Program-made: the position numbers and the translations under genes
Shown: positions 47,892-58,258 of the stretch, in pieces
Position numbering within the stretch: the first letter of the stretch is position 1
Layout of the letters: every line of letters begins with the position of its first letter
The notes under the pieces: generated by a model
Seen by the model: the letters and a program-made list of their open reading frames with translations, nothing else
The model's database searches: none
Told to the model about the DNA's origin: nothing
NCBI GenBank assembly: GCA_010093705.1
Contig: MU006090.1
Location: 1,391,817 to 1,455,816, forward strand
Source: Patellaria atrata CBS 101060
Lineage: Eukaryota > Ascomycota > Dothideomycetes > Patellariales > Patellariaceae
DNA: 64,000 nt
Direction of reading: 5' to 3'

Positions 47892-49670
47892 GAAGATCTC
47901 AAAAGATGGAAGGGGTTCTGACGATGGTTCGATGTGACTGATATACCACCTGTTCCCTGTATCTTCTTCCCATTTGTTACGGTCGGCATTTCATGGCGGT
48001 GAATTGCTATACGACAGTGGTATACTATCAAATCGGCACCTTGTTCAATCTTCGCACTTGCCCGTACAGCTACGTTGGGATTCTCAATCGATCATGAGCG
48101 TGTAGTATGGCATTAAAGCTCTGACAAGGGATGAGTATACCACGCTAAGATATTATTTGTGCCTTATGATTTCTATTTACAAGCGATAATAGAGAGTATG
48201 AGATATGATGTATCTACCAAACATGAAATGATATAAAATCTCTTACAGACTTTATTGTTGGTCTGTTCTAGAACACATCCGACTATTTCGGATAGAGAAC
48301 TCACTCACCGCTTCAAGTGGTCAGGCGGAGACGAATTGGAAGTTGCCATATCAACTTGCAGCAGTTGTGGTTGACTGTCTGTTAAACATTCTGAACAGTG
48401 CAAGTGATCGCGTGCCTCTTTTCCCGTTCCTGGCACTACTGTAGAATTAGAATTCGAGCTGCCCACCCCCCACCGATATCCTCCGCTCCACCAGACCAGA
48501 CCTACCGTCCTACATTACATCCCACATATACTGCGTTACTATCAAAGAACTAGTCATAGGCTCTAGAATTCCCTGAGACCAGTCTGCACTGCTTGGTCGA
48601 AGGCTCATCCAGTATCTTCTGTCCTGTTAATACTTTGTATAACGAACCTCCGATCGTTGGCCCCTTACCGTAGCGTGCCGACTCGTCCCGTAGGTACATG
48701 CAGGACAAAATCCTTGATGAGACACATTCAGCAACGTTCGGGAAGCTGGCAACTAGACTTCGATACTTCTCCAATGGCCAGCGCGCTTGCTGCATATTGG
48801 GGTGTTGGCTTGCAGGGTGGTGGCGACCAACCTATTAGCGGAAGTAAAAAGCAAGCCTGGCTGGCTACCTTACGGTATGGACTTAAAAGAATCTTTTCTG
48901 AGGATGAACTTTTACAATACATATAAAATGGTATCCGTGAGGTGGATTGTTTAAGTTGAGGAAGGGTTATTACCTGGCAGTCATGGCCTAACAAAGACGA
49001 CGTCAGCTCTACTGTACTGTACAGTACAAGCGAGCATCCATCCCTTGTTGCGATAGATTCCAACAATTGTCTTTTCTTGTCCATGTTCCGACATATTGTA
49101 ACCGCATCAAAAACTGTCAGATCCTCCATGTCCCTGTCGAGCTGTTTTGAGAGTCATACATCATAGGTATGGAATGCTCACAGCCCAGCGCATCGTTACG
49201 ACAACCTATTCCACATCTTGACGATGTGCTCAAGGGCTAGTCACTAATGTATTCACTATAAGACAGTTAATACTTAGATTGCCGTATACTATGTAAGTCA
49301 TCGTTTTCGGCAGACGGGGGGTTCTCTATGAGTAACCTTAAACTGACGGTTATCAAGATTAGTTTTAACCAACGAGCTTCCTTGACGCGAGCACGTTAAA
49401 AATCACCTGCTTCACATTTAACAGTAGTAGTACCTTACTATTAACTGGGCACCAACAAATCCTCCAAGCTTTACAAATCTTCAACATTATTTGAAGCGAC
49501 CGAATGGCTCCTAAGCCTTTCACACCTCTGAGAATTTCAAAAGTCTACGATCTCTTGTTTTCACGCGTCCGTAAATGAACCTCTCCATGACCTCAAAAGG
49601 TCCAACCTGCTTAAAGCAAGTTTATATTACTCTCATAGAGCTCTAAAGACGCGTCAAAACGTTACGGAAA
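47892..49670. other. Intergenic region upstream of the SPX-GDPD gene
   Basis: No supportable gene lies in this 1.8 kb. A long GTACTGTAC palindrome array sits at 49010-49028. Near the GDPD start there are ACGCGT hexamers (49562-49567 and 49649-49654) and a CACGTT (49392-49397), a weak Pho4-type site. None is proven. Frames at 48550-49129 on both strands have no domain. Confidence 0.45.
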
Positions 49671-52600
49671 ATGAAGTTTGGACATAACCTTCCACGCAAT
49701 CAAGTCCCAGAATGGGCGGCTTTTTATATCAATTACAAAGGCCTGAAGAAGCTCATCAAAGTCGCAGCGGATGCTTCTAAAACTGGTGCTGATGCCGACC
49801 TGGCGGGTATGTTTTTCTGGCTTTGTTTACAGATGTGGAAGGAGAATTAATAAATCTAGAATTCTTTTACTCCTTGGATAGGAACCTTGAGGATGTTGAC
49901 AGTTTCTATAACAAAAAGTACGCGGAGATCGCCCGGAGAGTAAAGCTCCTGCATGACCGATACGGCCATGCGGTTCACTTAGCGGAAGGTCTCGATAAGG
50001 ACGAGGTGGAGGACTTGATGGGTGCATTACTTGAACTCCGGAAGCAAGTGCGCAACCTCAAGAATTATGGTGAACTCAACCGCAAAGGCTTTCTCAAGAT
50101 TACCAAGAAGGTTGACAAGAAGATCCCTAAAGCCAGTTCCCAAAATCGTTATATGAATACCAAGGTTGATCCGAAACCTTTTGCGACGAATTTCCGTTTA
50201 TCACAAGATGAGAAAGCAATCAATGATTGGATGTCTAACCTGGGGGATCTCAAGACCTTCGATGATACTGGTTCTTCACATTCAATCAGCTCGTTGAATA
50301 GAGTTTCTGCTCGAGCGATACTCAATCTCCCGGCAGGTCTACTCGACACCGTTGACCAAGCCATCCGCAATGATGACGCGCCCATCTTAGCTGAGTTATT
50401 GATGGAAGCTAACACGGTTGATGATCATAAAAATGCGGCATACCAGAGGCTCCTATTGAGTCTTTTACAGAGAGCTATATCTTGCAAGTCTAAGAGCTGT
50501 ATTGATAACCTGCTACCACAGACTGTCTCTCTGGATGAAGAAGAGGACATCAATAAGCGGAATTGCATACACCGGCTTGTCATCACTATCGGTAGGTCAA
50601 AATCCAACAACGGGCAGTATGTGCATGGTCAGACACTTCAGCTTCCGTTTGAAAACAACGAACCTCCAACGTTAGCTCTTTCCCGCTGTACCACTTCTGA
50701 GGAAGAATCTACACAGCTTCTTAGCAAGAATGACGAGTCCGTTCAACTTTTAAGCTACCTGTTACGCAAACTTCAGCCAAACCATCGTCAAGCTCTGGTC
50801 ACACCAGACTCATATGGACGTTTACCACTTCATTATGCTGCCCAGTATGGTTTGGCCGTCATATGTCAGATAATCATCAAGCATATGCAAGATTGGGGTC
50901 AATTCAATGTTTCTCATGGTATTGATTCTACTGAGTGGCAAGACCTTGAGGGATACGCACCTTTGCATTTAAGCGTTATTGGTGGTCATCCGCTGACCAC
51001 TAAAGCTTTACTTAAGGCCGAAAATTGGAAAGGTGGAACAGACGAGAGGATCAACGCTCGCAAGTCTATTTCCAAGTCTGGTGCTGCTTTAGCTCTTGCC
51101 ACCAAATCAAATTATGTGGTTATTGTGAAACTGCTTGTGGAAGCCGGTGTGGATATCAACTTCCAGGATGAACAAGGCGAAACAGCACTCCATGTTGCCG
51201 CACGCTTCGGCCACAAAGATTGCGCACAAGCTCTCTTGGAGGGCTCGTCAAGCCAAAGGATTAACATCGAATTAGCCGAGAACACGTTCTCTTGGACTCC
51301 TCTTTTCATCGCTTGTGTTGACGGTCATCTTCCCATTGTCAACTTACTTATCGATGCTGGTGCCCAATTGGAGACAGCCGACCAATCTGGGTGGACTGCC
51401 AAAGAACATGCAGCCTTAAGAGGGCACATAGACATTGCGAAACGCCTTGCTGAGGTCACCCAGTCCCCACCGGATCCTGACAGACTATCGAGAGGGAAGA
51501 AACAAGCCAACTCTTCTCTAAGCGCATCCTCAATTGATGAGCGGAGATCCAAAGGGTTGGTAAAGGACAACCGGGTGGCATCGGCCCAGGACCCTGTCAA
51601 GTCATTTGGCCACCGATACCTGACAAAAGAGAGCATGATTCTTGTGAGTTTAGGTTCTATGGACATGCGAAAGAATATCTTACCTATTAAGTTGGACGAC
51701 ATTCCACTATCGGATGCTCATGCCACTCAACTTGACACGGCCCTGTCCATTGTAGTGTCCGCTCAGGGTGCATCTGGTGAGCCTACTGTATTTGACTTAC
51801 CAATCCAAGAGAATCTCAGCACAGATCCAATCACGTTCATGACCATGGATGCGAGCAAGGTGAAGATAATGTTTGATATCGTACCCACGTATGCCGGAGA
51901 TAAGGACCGCATTGTTGGCCGTGGAGTAGCCATGCTAGGATCAGTCAAACCAAGTGTAGGATCCAAGCGGACTTCTCTCCAAGGAGACGTGAGTGTCCCG
52001 ATCATAGCGGCTACGACTATGGAGGTTGTTGGTACTGTCAACTTCAACTTCTTAGTTATTACCCCGTTCACACATCCGAACATGTCGATCACTGAGAACC
52101 ACACATACTGGAAGACCATAACATCTACAATGATTATAGGACATAGAGGTCTGGGCAAAAATATTGCCTCACGTAGATCTCTTCAGCTTGGCGAAAACAC
52201 CATTCAGTCTTTCATCGCAGCAGCTAATCTGGGAGCTACATACGTTGAATTCGATGTTCAATTAACAAAAGATCTTGTTCCTGTCATTTACCACGACTTT
52301 CTCGTCAGCGAGACTGGTATTGACGCGCCAGTGCACACTCTTACTCTAGAACAGTTCCTTCATGTTAGCGACTCCCAGACTCCACGTCCATCAAGGCCAC
52401 CGTCCCCGGATGAAGCCAAAGATTCCAAACAGCTCACGAATGGAAAGAGCAAATATAGGCGCGCTCGTTCATATTCACTTGGACAATCCGAAGAAACTCA
52501 GTACGCCGAAGCCAGTGAAAGAATGAAGCACACTCGAGACTTCAAAATCAAGGGGTACAAAGGTAATAGCCGTGGGAATTTCATTCAAGCACCTTTCACA

Positions 52601-53290
52601 ACATTGGAAGAGATGCTCAAAGTGCTCCCAGAGTCAATGGGCTTCAATATCGAAATGAAATATCCCATGCTCCATGAATCCGAAGAGCATGAGATGGACA
52701 CATACGCCGTTGAACTCAACTCGTTCTGCGACACAGTCCTTAACAAAGTGTACGAGCTTGGAAACAAACGGAACATAATATTTTCTTCCTTCAATCCCGA
52801 CATATGTCTCCTACTGTCGTTCAAGCAACCGTCCATTCCCATTCTATTCCTCACAGACGCAGGCACATGCGCCGTCGGAGACATAAGGGCTTCATCCCTC
52901 CAGGAAGCTATTCGCTTCGCATCTAGGTGGAATCTGCTAGGTGTAGTCAGCGCCGCAGAACCCCTCGTACTATGTCCGAGGTTAATAAGGGTGGTAAAGG
53001 AATCCGGGCTTGTATGCGTCAGCTACGGAACCTTGAACAACGATCCTGTAAATGTCAATAAGCAGTCCAATGAGGGTATGGATGCTGTGATTGTGGACAG
53101 TGTGTTGGCTGTTACACGAGGTATGCTCACGGATGCTAATAAGGTCGCGGCTCAAGAAACGCTGGTGCCAGAAGGGGAGGAGGTGATTGGATATGTGAAC
53201 AGGATTGTGGACACTATCAATGGTGTGCCTATCTATCTCAATGGACCGGAGCCAGATGGAGATCACCCACACGGGGCAGTCTTCACTTAG
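49671..53290 (+). CDS. gde1: SPX-ankyrin-GDPD protein (GDE1/PHO81 family)
   Basis: Exons 49671-49806 and 49860-53290 give 1188 aa. Domain order: an N-terminal SPX domain ('MKFGHNLPRNQVPEWAAFYI', 'GLKKLIK', 'YGELNRKGFLKITKKVDKK', about 1-120), which senses inositol pyrophosphates; ankyrin repeats (about 370-560, e.g. 'YGRLPLHYAAQYG', 'GETALHVAARFGH', 'WTPLFIACVDGH'); a middle beta-rich region; and a C-terminal glycerophosphodiester phosphodiesterase domain (about 800-1165). The GDPD active-site set looks intact: 'HRGLGKN', 'GATYVEFDVQLTKD', 'VIYHDF' and 'GFNIEMKYP'. This favours a working GDE1-type glycerophosphocholine phosphodiesterase over a PHO81/NUC-2 regulator with a degenerate GDPD domain, though the layouts are the same. 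It is convergent with the DUF866 gene. Confidence 0.92.
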
Positions 53291-53644
53291 GTAATTGGTT
53301 TCTGTATTTCTGAAGTGGGAAGCCACGGTTCGGTGGTGTTTGCATATCGGCATGGTCTTTGGGATTGCGATCCATTCAACTTAGATGTGCCTAGGCATGG
53401 AGAGTTTTCCGGTCTTTCTAATAGTGGGCGGCACTACTGGTCTTCATCACCCAAGAACCCGCTCTAGATAGAATCGGGATATTACTGAATAAAGTGTAAT
53501 CACACAATCTTGATCGCCTCATAGAAGGCTTAATGCAACTCTCATACTCCAACCTAACCTCACTCGAGACTATGTCAAAAGCCCTCCCATGCCCCTTAAG
53601 GTCACTTTCCTTCCAACTATGCTATGCCCCTCATCCCTCATCAC

Positions 53645-54339
53645 TCAAGCTCTCCGAATCTCCCACTTCACCTCCTTAATACTCACCTCTTCGCCCGCCT
53701 TTTCATCATACTCATACCATTCCCCCTCAGAGAGATCTATCCCAGTAAATGGGGTGTTCGACTCGATACCGGTAGCCAGGAACTCGCCCTATGATAAACA
53801 ATCAGACACTCCCTTCCCACGAGCCATTATGGAATGGAAGGCCGTCCTACCTCAGGCTTAAACTCAAGAAATTCCAACCCCCTACAATCAAACTCAAGTA
53901 TATTAACCCTCTTCGGGGGCTCCGACTGCTCATACGGCACCGGCGGCGCCTTGATGTTCGCCGAGTGTTCCCTCTGTCATCACCCAAAACCCATTAGCCC
54001 CGCGTCTCGTCAAATGTACAGTTTCATTTGCTTTTTGTAGTCTTGGCTGAAGTTGGCGGACCTTACAGTTCTTACACTTCCATACGAAATTCGCCTCCCC
54101 GCGGCTCCCGCTCTGCTCGTGCGTCTCGTGCCGATTTAGAGTCACGAAGTTTGGATGCGTTTCGCGGCAGGACGTGCATTGCACTTTGAAGGTGTAAGAG
54201 AAGGGGTTGGAGGCATCGTCGAGGGGGCGGAGGGAGGTTACGCTGGTGAAGAAGTTAGTGGGTTAGTTTGGATATGTCGGCAGAAGAAGGGATGGGAGTA
54301 CCCGATGAGTTCGGCGGTTAGGGCAAGGGCGAGGACCAT
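53645..54339 (-). CDS. CXXC zinc-binding protein, CZIB / DUF866 family
   Basis: Four exons (54339-54302, 54242-54062, 53973-53851, 53788-53645) give 161 aa, the normal size of this eukaryote-wide family (human C1orf123/CZIB). Two zinc-binding Cys-X2-Cys pairs are visible, 'VQCTSCRETH' and 'WKCKNCKRE'. Other conserved text includes 'LTAELIGVTSLRP', 'SGSRGEANFVWKCKNCK', 'KRVNILEFDCRGLEFLEFKPEGEF', 'GIDLSEGEWYEYDEKAGEEVSI' and 'VKWEIRRA' at the C-terminus. Phases fit at all three introns (donors GTACTC, GTCCGC, GTAGGA). The first exon is only 38 nt. Family members fold as a jelly-roll-like dimer, but the cellular role is poorly known. GC-rich sequence across the gene makes competing open frames on the plus strand. 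Confidence 0.92.
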
Positions 54340-55144
54340 GATGTGCTTGAGCTTGGAGGGTAGAAGAGGTTATGGTATAGGTTTATGAGAAAATTAGCTC
54401 TGGAGGTTATGTTGTTATGGTGGAGCATCGAATGACATAATATTATGAGGTGCAGGATTACTAGTGATTCCAAGGTGGGGTAGCTTTATATAGGACAGGA
54501 AATATTACAAGTTCGAAGAAGAATATCTTTGTAATATCTGGACACTTTATCAGTAATTGAATTTCTAGCTAGTTCCCCTATCTGATATAAGGTAGCTACA
54601 AAGTACTCGAAGCTTTCGCACCACCGGTGCCTCCGGCTAATATTTCGTATGAGACTCGGAATACCGATAGGGCTTGCAAATTGTCCTTTGCAACGAATCC
54701 ATGGTAACCTCTTGGTTTGACCGATTCGTCTTGACACCGAGTCTTTCCTTTGTTCATTCTATTGCTAATGGATTTTTTGAATTATCACTCCGCCAACTCA
54801 GGAATCCCCATGGTTAGAATGTACTAGTCGCAATGTACGGGACGTGGGGAATGCGTCTGTTTTGATAGAAACAGTACGAAAGACACGAAATGGTTATAGC
54901 TGCTGGCGTAAGAAATCCCCATTAACCCCAGTCGGACCTAACGCTCATTCTGGATCTAGACGTTCTGCCCGCCGTAATGGACCCAGTCAGAATCCGCGAA
55001 GGATGGGAGCTGCCTATTAAGTCATGTCTCCCCTTGGGGAGAAAATATGGCTCCTTTCAGACCTTGTGCCAAACGTGACCCGCATCTTTCTCTCGAACAA
55101 TCTCTTCAAAATAAGTTCGATCGACACCAGGGCCATCAGAAAGG
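54340..55144. other. Intergenic region
   Basis: No gene is supported in this stretch. Frames at 54155-54388 (plus) and 54486-54737 (minus) show no domain; the first is a shadow of the DUF866 gene. Confidence 0.45.
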
Positions 55145-55877
55145 TTATCGTTCGTATATCTCGGATGGGGTCTGAGTTAAGAACGCAAAGCCGGCTGCGA
55201 TTTCCACTAGTTCCTCATTTCTGCGCTCTTCCCGCTTCTTCTTCTCCATCTTATAGTAAGGCAGTGTCGTAGCTGCACTTAAATCAATCCACCGAACGTT
55301 TTGGGAGTTGTCCAGAATGTTAGTGGACTTGATATCCTCATGCAGTATCCCTGGCGCGTGTAAGCCTTTAAGACCCTCCCATACACTGTCCATGATGTCT
55401 TTAGTGAGCTGAAATTCTGCTAACGGCAAGCCTGGGACATATTCGTAGACTAATGCGCGTACAAGGAATCGCATGTCCTAGGCATCCGGTCCCACGAAAA
55501 CTCTTGGACATTAAAACGCCTAGCGATATGACTCTCTAGAGAGCGATCAACGCACATCCATCCGTAGCAGAATGGTGTAAATTTCCGTTTAATTCTTGGG
55601 ATATTAGAGAGGAATTCGCCCGGCACTCTCTGATGAAATGATCGCAGTGTGCCTCTATCTCTTCCTGGGAAAACTTCAATCTTCTTAATGGTATATGGAG
55701 ACGTGGATTTTAAAACTTGAACTGGAGTAGATATGTAAGTTTGACACAAAAAAATGTGTGATATCATCTTACCATTTTAATAGCATATCTCTGAGAACCC
55801 TTGCTAGCTCTAAATACATATCCAGCACCGCCAGAGCCGATCCGTGCTCGAACCTTAAGCTCCGAAGGGTCGAACAT
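55145..55877 (-). pseudogene. Broken protein-kinase-like gene
   Basis: Kinase-fold pieces occur in order on the minus strand. From 55877: 'MFDPSELKVRARIGSGGAGYVFRASKGSQRYAIKM' (glycine loop and lysine), then a GTAAGA donor. A second piece (about 55715-55450) includes 'TPFCYGWMCVDRSLESH' and ends 'FSWDRMPRTC'. A third (about 55460-55145) reads 'RALVYEYVPGLPL', 'GLHAPGILHEDIKSTNIL' (catalytic loop with HED) and 'WIDLSAA'. The first intron cannot join in phase with any nearby acceptor, and the second and third pieces are in different frames with no credible intron between them. The gene resembles small fungal kinase-like proteins such as the FTA2/Sim4-like group, but the match is loose. It is most likely a pseudogene; unusual splicing is the alternative. 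Confidence 0.6.
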
Positions 55878-56815
55878 AGGAATACCTTCACAGCATTTGG
55901 GGGGAATAGCGCCTTGCAAAGACCTGATTAGGAAGAGAAGTGTTGAGTAAAGGAGCGGATGTTGTGTTTCGAAGTCGTATTGTTAGGCATCCGACAAATA
56001 TACCCGAATAATCAAGGTCACGTGCACAAGTGGTGCGTGCTCGTGTCTTGTTAAGGTACGGTACAGTACTTACCTCATCTTGGGTTATCTTAACAACTCA
56101 CGATCCATCGTCACCAGTATCAGCTAATAGAAGCTTACGTGCATCAAATATGTATAACTGCGCAAATATCTCTAATTGAGCTGATTGCTCGCAGAAAACA
56201 GGACTAACCAATGTAAAAGTTACACTCGATCTATCATCGGATGTATCACGGGATGAACTCTAGGTGGACGAGTCCTCATGGGAATAATGAATGCCATGCT
56301 TATCTATAAGATTTGTCTCTACTGTTCCAGTGATTATGCATATCGGGGGCTACTCTAGGGTGTCACAGCAGTTCCTAAAGAAGGTTGATAACCCGATACT
56401 TTTCACACACATATGACCGCGCAAAGCCAGTTTTGAATGCAGGATGTCACACTGAGGTGGGCGCCACATCTTTGGCCAAAATGAGGGCTTAAATTGAGTC
56501 AAACGACTTCACGCAAAGCAATAACATGCGTGCGCGCATTTTCCGTTAAGTTACCCCATGAGCTCTGCAAAATCAGCCCTTGTCTAGTGACTTCGATAGC
56601 TTTTATAACTATTTCCTTCTTCCCTTTATTTACCAGTCTTCTGTTATCTAACTCACTACCTGATCATACGAATTGCATAAATGGTCAGACAATAGGGTTC
56701 CCCTTATACTTCAGAACTTCCGTACCAGCCATTCACTGGGTGTTTTTAAGTGTATAGGGGGCGACTGATTCCAATGTAACTTCAACACCGGTAGACTGAT
56801 CATAAATCCATCATC
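55878..56815. other. Intergenic region
   Basis: No gene is supported. The first 120 bases continue the kinase-like frame upstream of its ATG to a good acceptor (CTAATCAG, near 55923), so a lost 5' exon is possible. The remainder shows nothing recognisable. Confidence 0.4.
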
Positions 56816-57363
56816 ATGGCAACGACGTTGCTCGAATATCTAACACAACCGAATCCTCTGGTCAATCGCGATTATGCTAAGACAGGTTCAAATACGGAGT
56901 TGGAGAAAGAGGGCCAGTTTGAAGGTTCTCGACCATGGGAAGACTTCAACTACGAGCATGTCATAGCATGTTTCGGTGACATTCTGCAGCTCCCGTTGCC
57001 ACCGCAACGCTTTCCCCCTCCAAGCGCGATATCTCCAGATCATCTATTCATAATCGACGAATCTTCGGTGACAAATATTCTCGTTAAGTCAAATCATACA
57101 ATAGTTCAATGTGCTTGAAAATTGCATCAGAGCTCTTGAAGAAAGATTACGGTCTTATTCTACCGATATCGTGGTCTTGGGGCTCTCTATCTACCCTGGA
57201 AGAAGATTCACGGTACCGTCCTGACTGGGCTGGTACTACTAAGCAAAGGAATCATCCACCATTTCCAAGTCGAATGCCTGGAGAAACGAAGGATTCTGGA
57301 AAATGGAAAAGCTCGAATCGAAGAAACATAGTACAAGGACGCAGGGTGAGAAGGTTCGAATAA
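56816..57363 (+). pseudogene. Broken PD-(D/E)XK-like protein gene
   Basis: A first frame (56816-57118) reads 'MATTLLEYLTQPNPLVN...YEHVIACFGDILQLPLPPQRFPPPSA' and stops after 'HTIVQCA'. The next frame, overlapping by a few bases, continues the same kind of protein, 'LKIASELLKKDYGLIL', and contains 'RYRPDWAGTTK' followed by 'MPGETKDSGKW' before stopping at 57363. The D...ExK spacing resembles the core of fungal PD-(D/E)XK nuclease-like proteins, in which 'PDW...GDTK' motifs occur. Loss of one base near 57115 would explain the frame change, and the protein ends early for the family. I infer a truncated, frameshifted relic; the family assignment rests on motif memory only. Confidence 0.5.
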
Positions 57364-57628
57364 AATTTCGACCAATTCAAGAGGGATAGGAGAGGGCAGT
57401 CGGTCAGGAGAAAGTAGTCGGGCAGGAGAGAGTAGTCGGGTAGGAGCGAATGCTGGAAGGAGAGGACGGTGGGGAGTCTGATACGGCTTTCTCATCTTGT
57501 CCGTACAGTATCGCCTGAGGGAGCTTGAAAAGGGAGAGTGTAGTAGACCGAAGATAGGACGAGAAGGGAATAGATACATTGGTGATATTTATGGGTGTGC
57601 ATAATATCCACAGTTTAGCAATTGGTAT
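57364..57628. other. Spacer with target-site copy
   Basis: No gene is seen. Short GGAG/GTCGGGTAGGAG-type repeats occur at about 57385-57450 (imperfect units around GGAGAGAGTAGTCGGG). The last 15 bases are the left copy of the direct repeat flanking the SINE-like element. Confidence 0.5.
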
Positions 57629-57892
57629 TTTTTTTTTTTAATCCATTGTATTGCGTTATCTACAATACTGCGCATGCAGCCTCTTGGGCTATGGCGCTAC
57701 TCTTCTATCTACATAAATCCCTATTCTAGGGCTATAATATGTCTAGTGAGAGTGTCTGGGGATTGAAGCTCCCCAGTTGTTCAAACTCTGTAGTTTAATC
57801 CAAACATTAGAAAAGCTGAACCAACTTCACTATATCCTTTGTTCTTCAATTCCCTGCATTATATAGCGATCTAGTTTCTCCCCTATGTTCTA
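57629..57892 (-). mobile_element. SINE-like retroposon with 15-bp target-site duplication
   Basis: A 264-bp segment is bounded by perfect 15-bp direct repeats TTTAGCAATTGGTAT at 57614-57628 and 57893-57907. On the minus strand it runs from 57892 to a terminal poly(A) at about 57640-57629. It contains an A-box-like TAGTGAAGTTGG (57832-57821), which fits TRGYNNANNNGG, and a T-loop-like TTCAATC (57767-57761) within the inverted pair CTGGGG..CCCCAG, as in a tRNA T-arm. Size, internal Pol III-type boxes, A-tail and long target-site duplication together fit a tRNA-derived SINE moved by a LINE. The perfect duplication suggests a recent insertion. No other copy was noticed in the window. Confidence 0.72.
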
Positions 57893-58258
57893 TTTAGCAA
57901 TTGGTATAGCGGCTATGCTGTGCGCACAATTCGGATATTGTGAATAATCAAGTTGAAGGAAGATCAAGGGTAACCATATAGTGAACATGTTGGCCTAAGC
58001 AAGCGGCCATCTTATACAAAGCTTAGCACTAATCATTGCTCATTCTCTAGTAGAAGTGCAAGCATTTCTTGTGATGAAGTGAGGAAGCTCCCCGGATACT
58101 CTTCCGATGTGGTTTAGCTTACTTTTAAGTCGTGAGGGTGACCTCAGCCGACCACCCAGTTGTTCCGCTCAGGAACCGACAACACAACTATCTTAAATCA
58201 TTCATATACTCTCCATAACTGATTCCCTTCAAATCTCCTACAGTATGCTCCGATAACA
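57893..58258. other. Spacer before the PPR gene
   Basis: It begins with the right copy of the 15-bp direct repeat flanking the SINE-like element. Otherwise I see only ordinary spacer and promoter DNA. Confidence 0.45.

Noticed and set aside
48550-49129. Overlapping frames on both strands upstream of the SPX-GDPD gene
   Set aside because: No recognisable motif, no intron signals linking them and no conserved composition.
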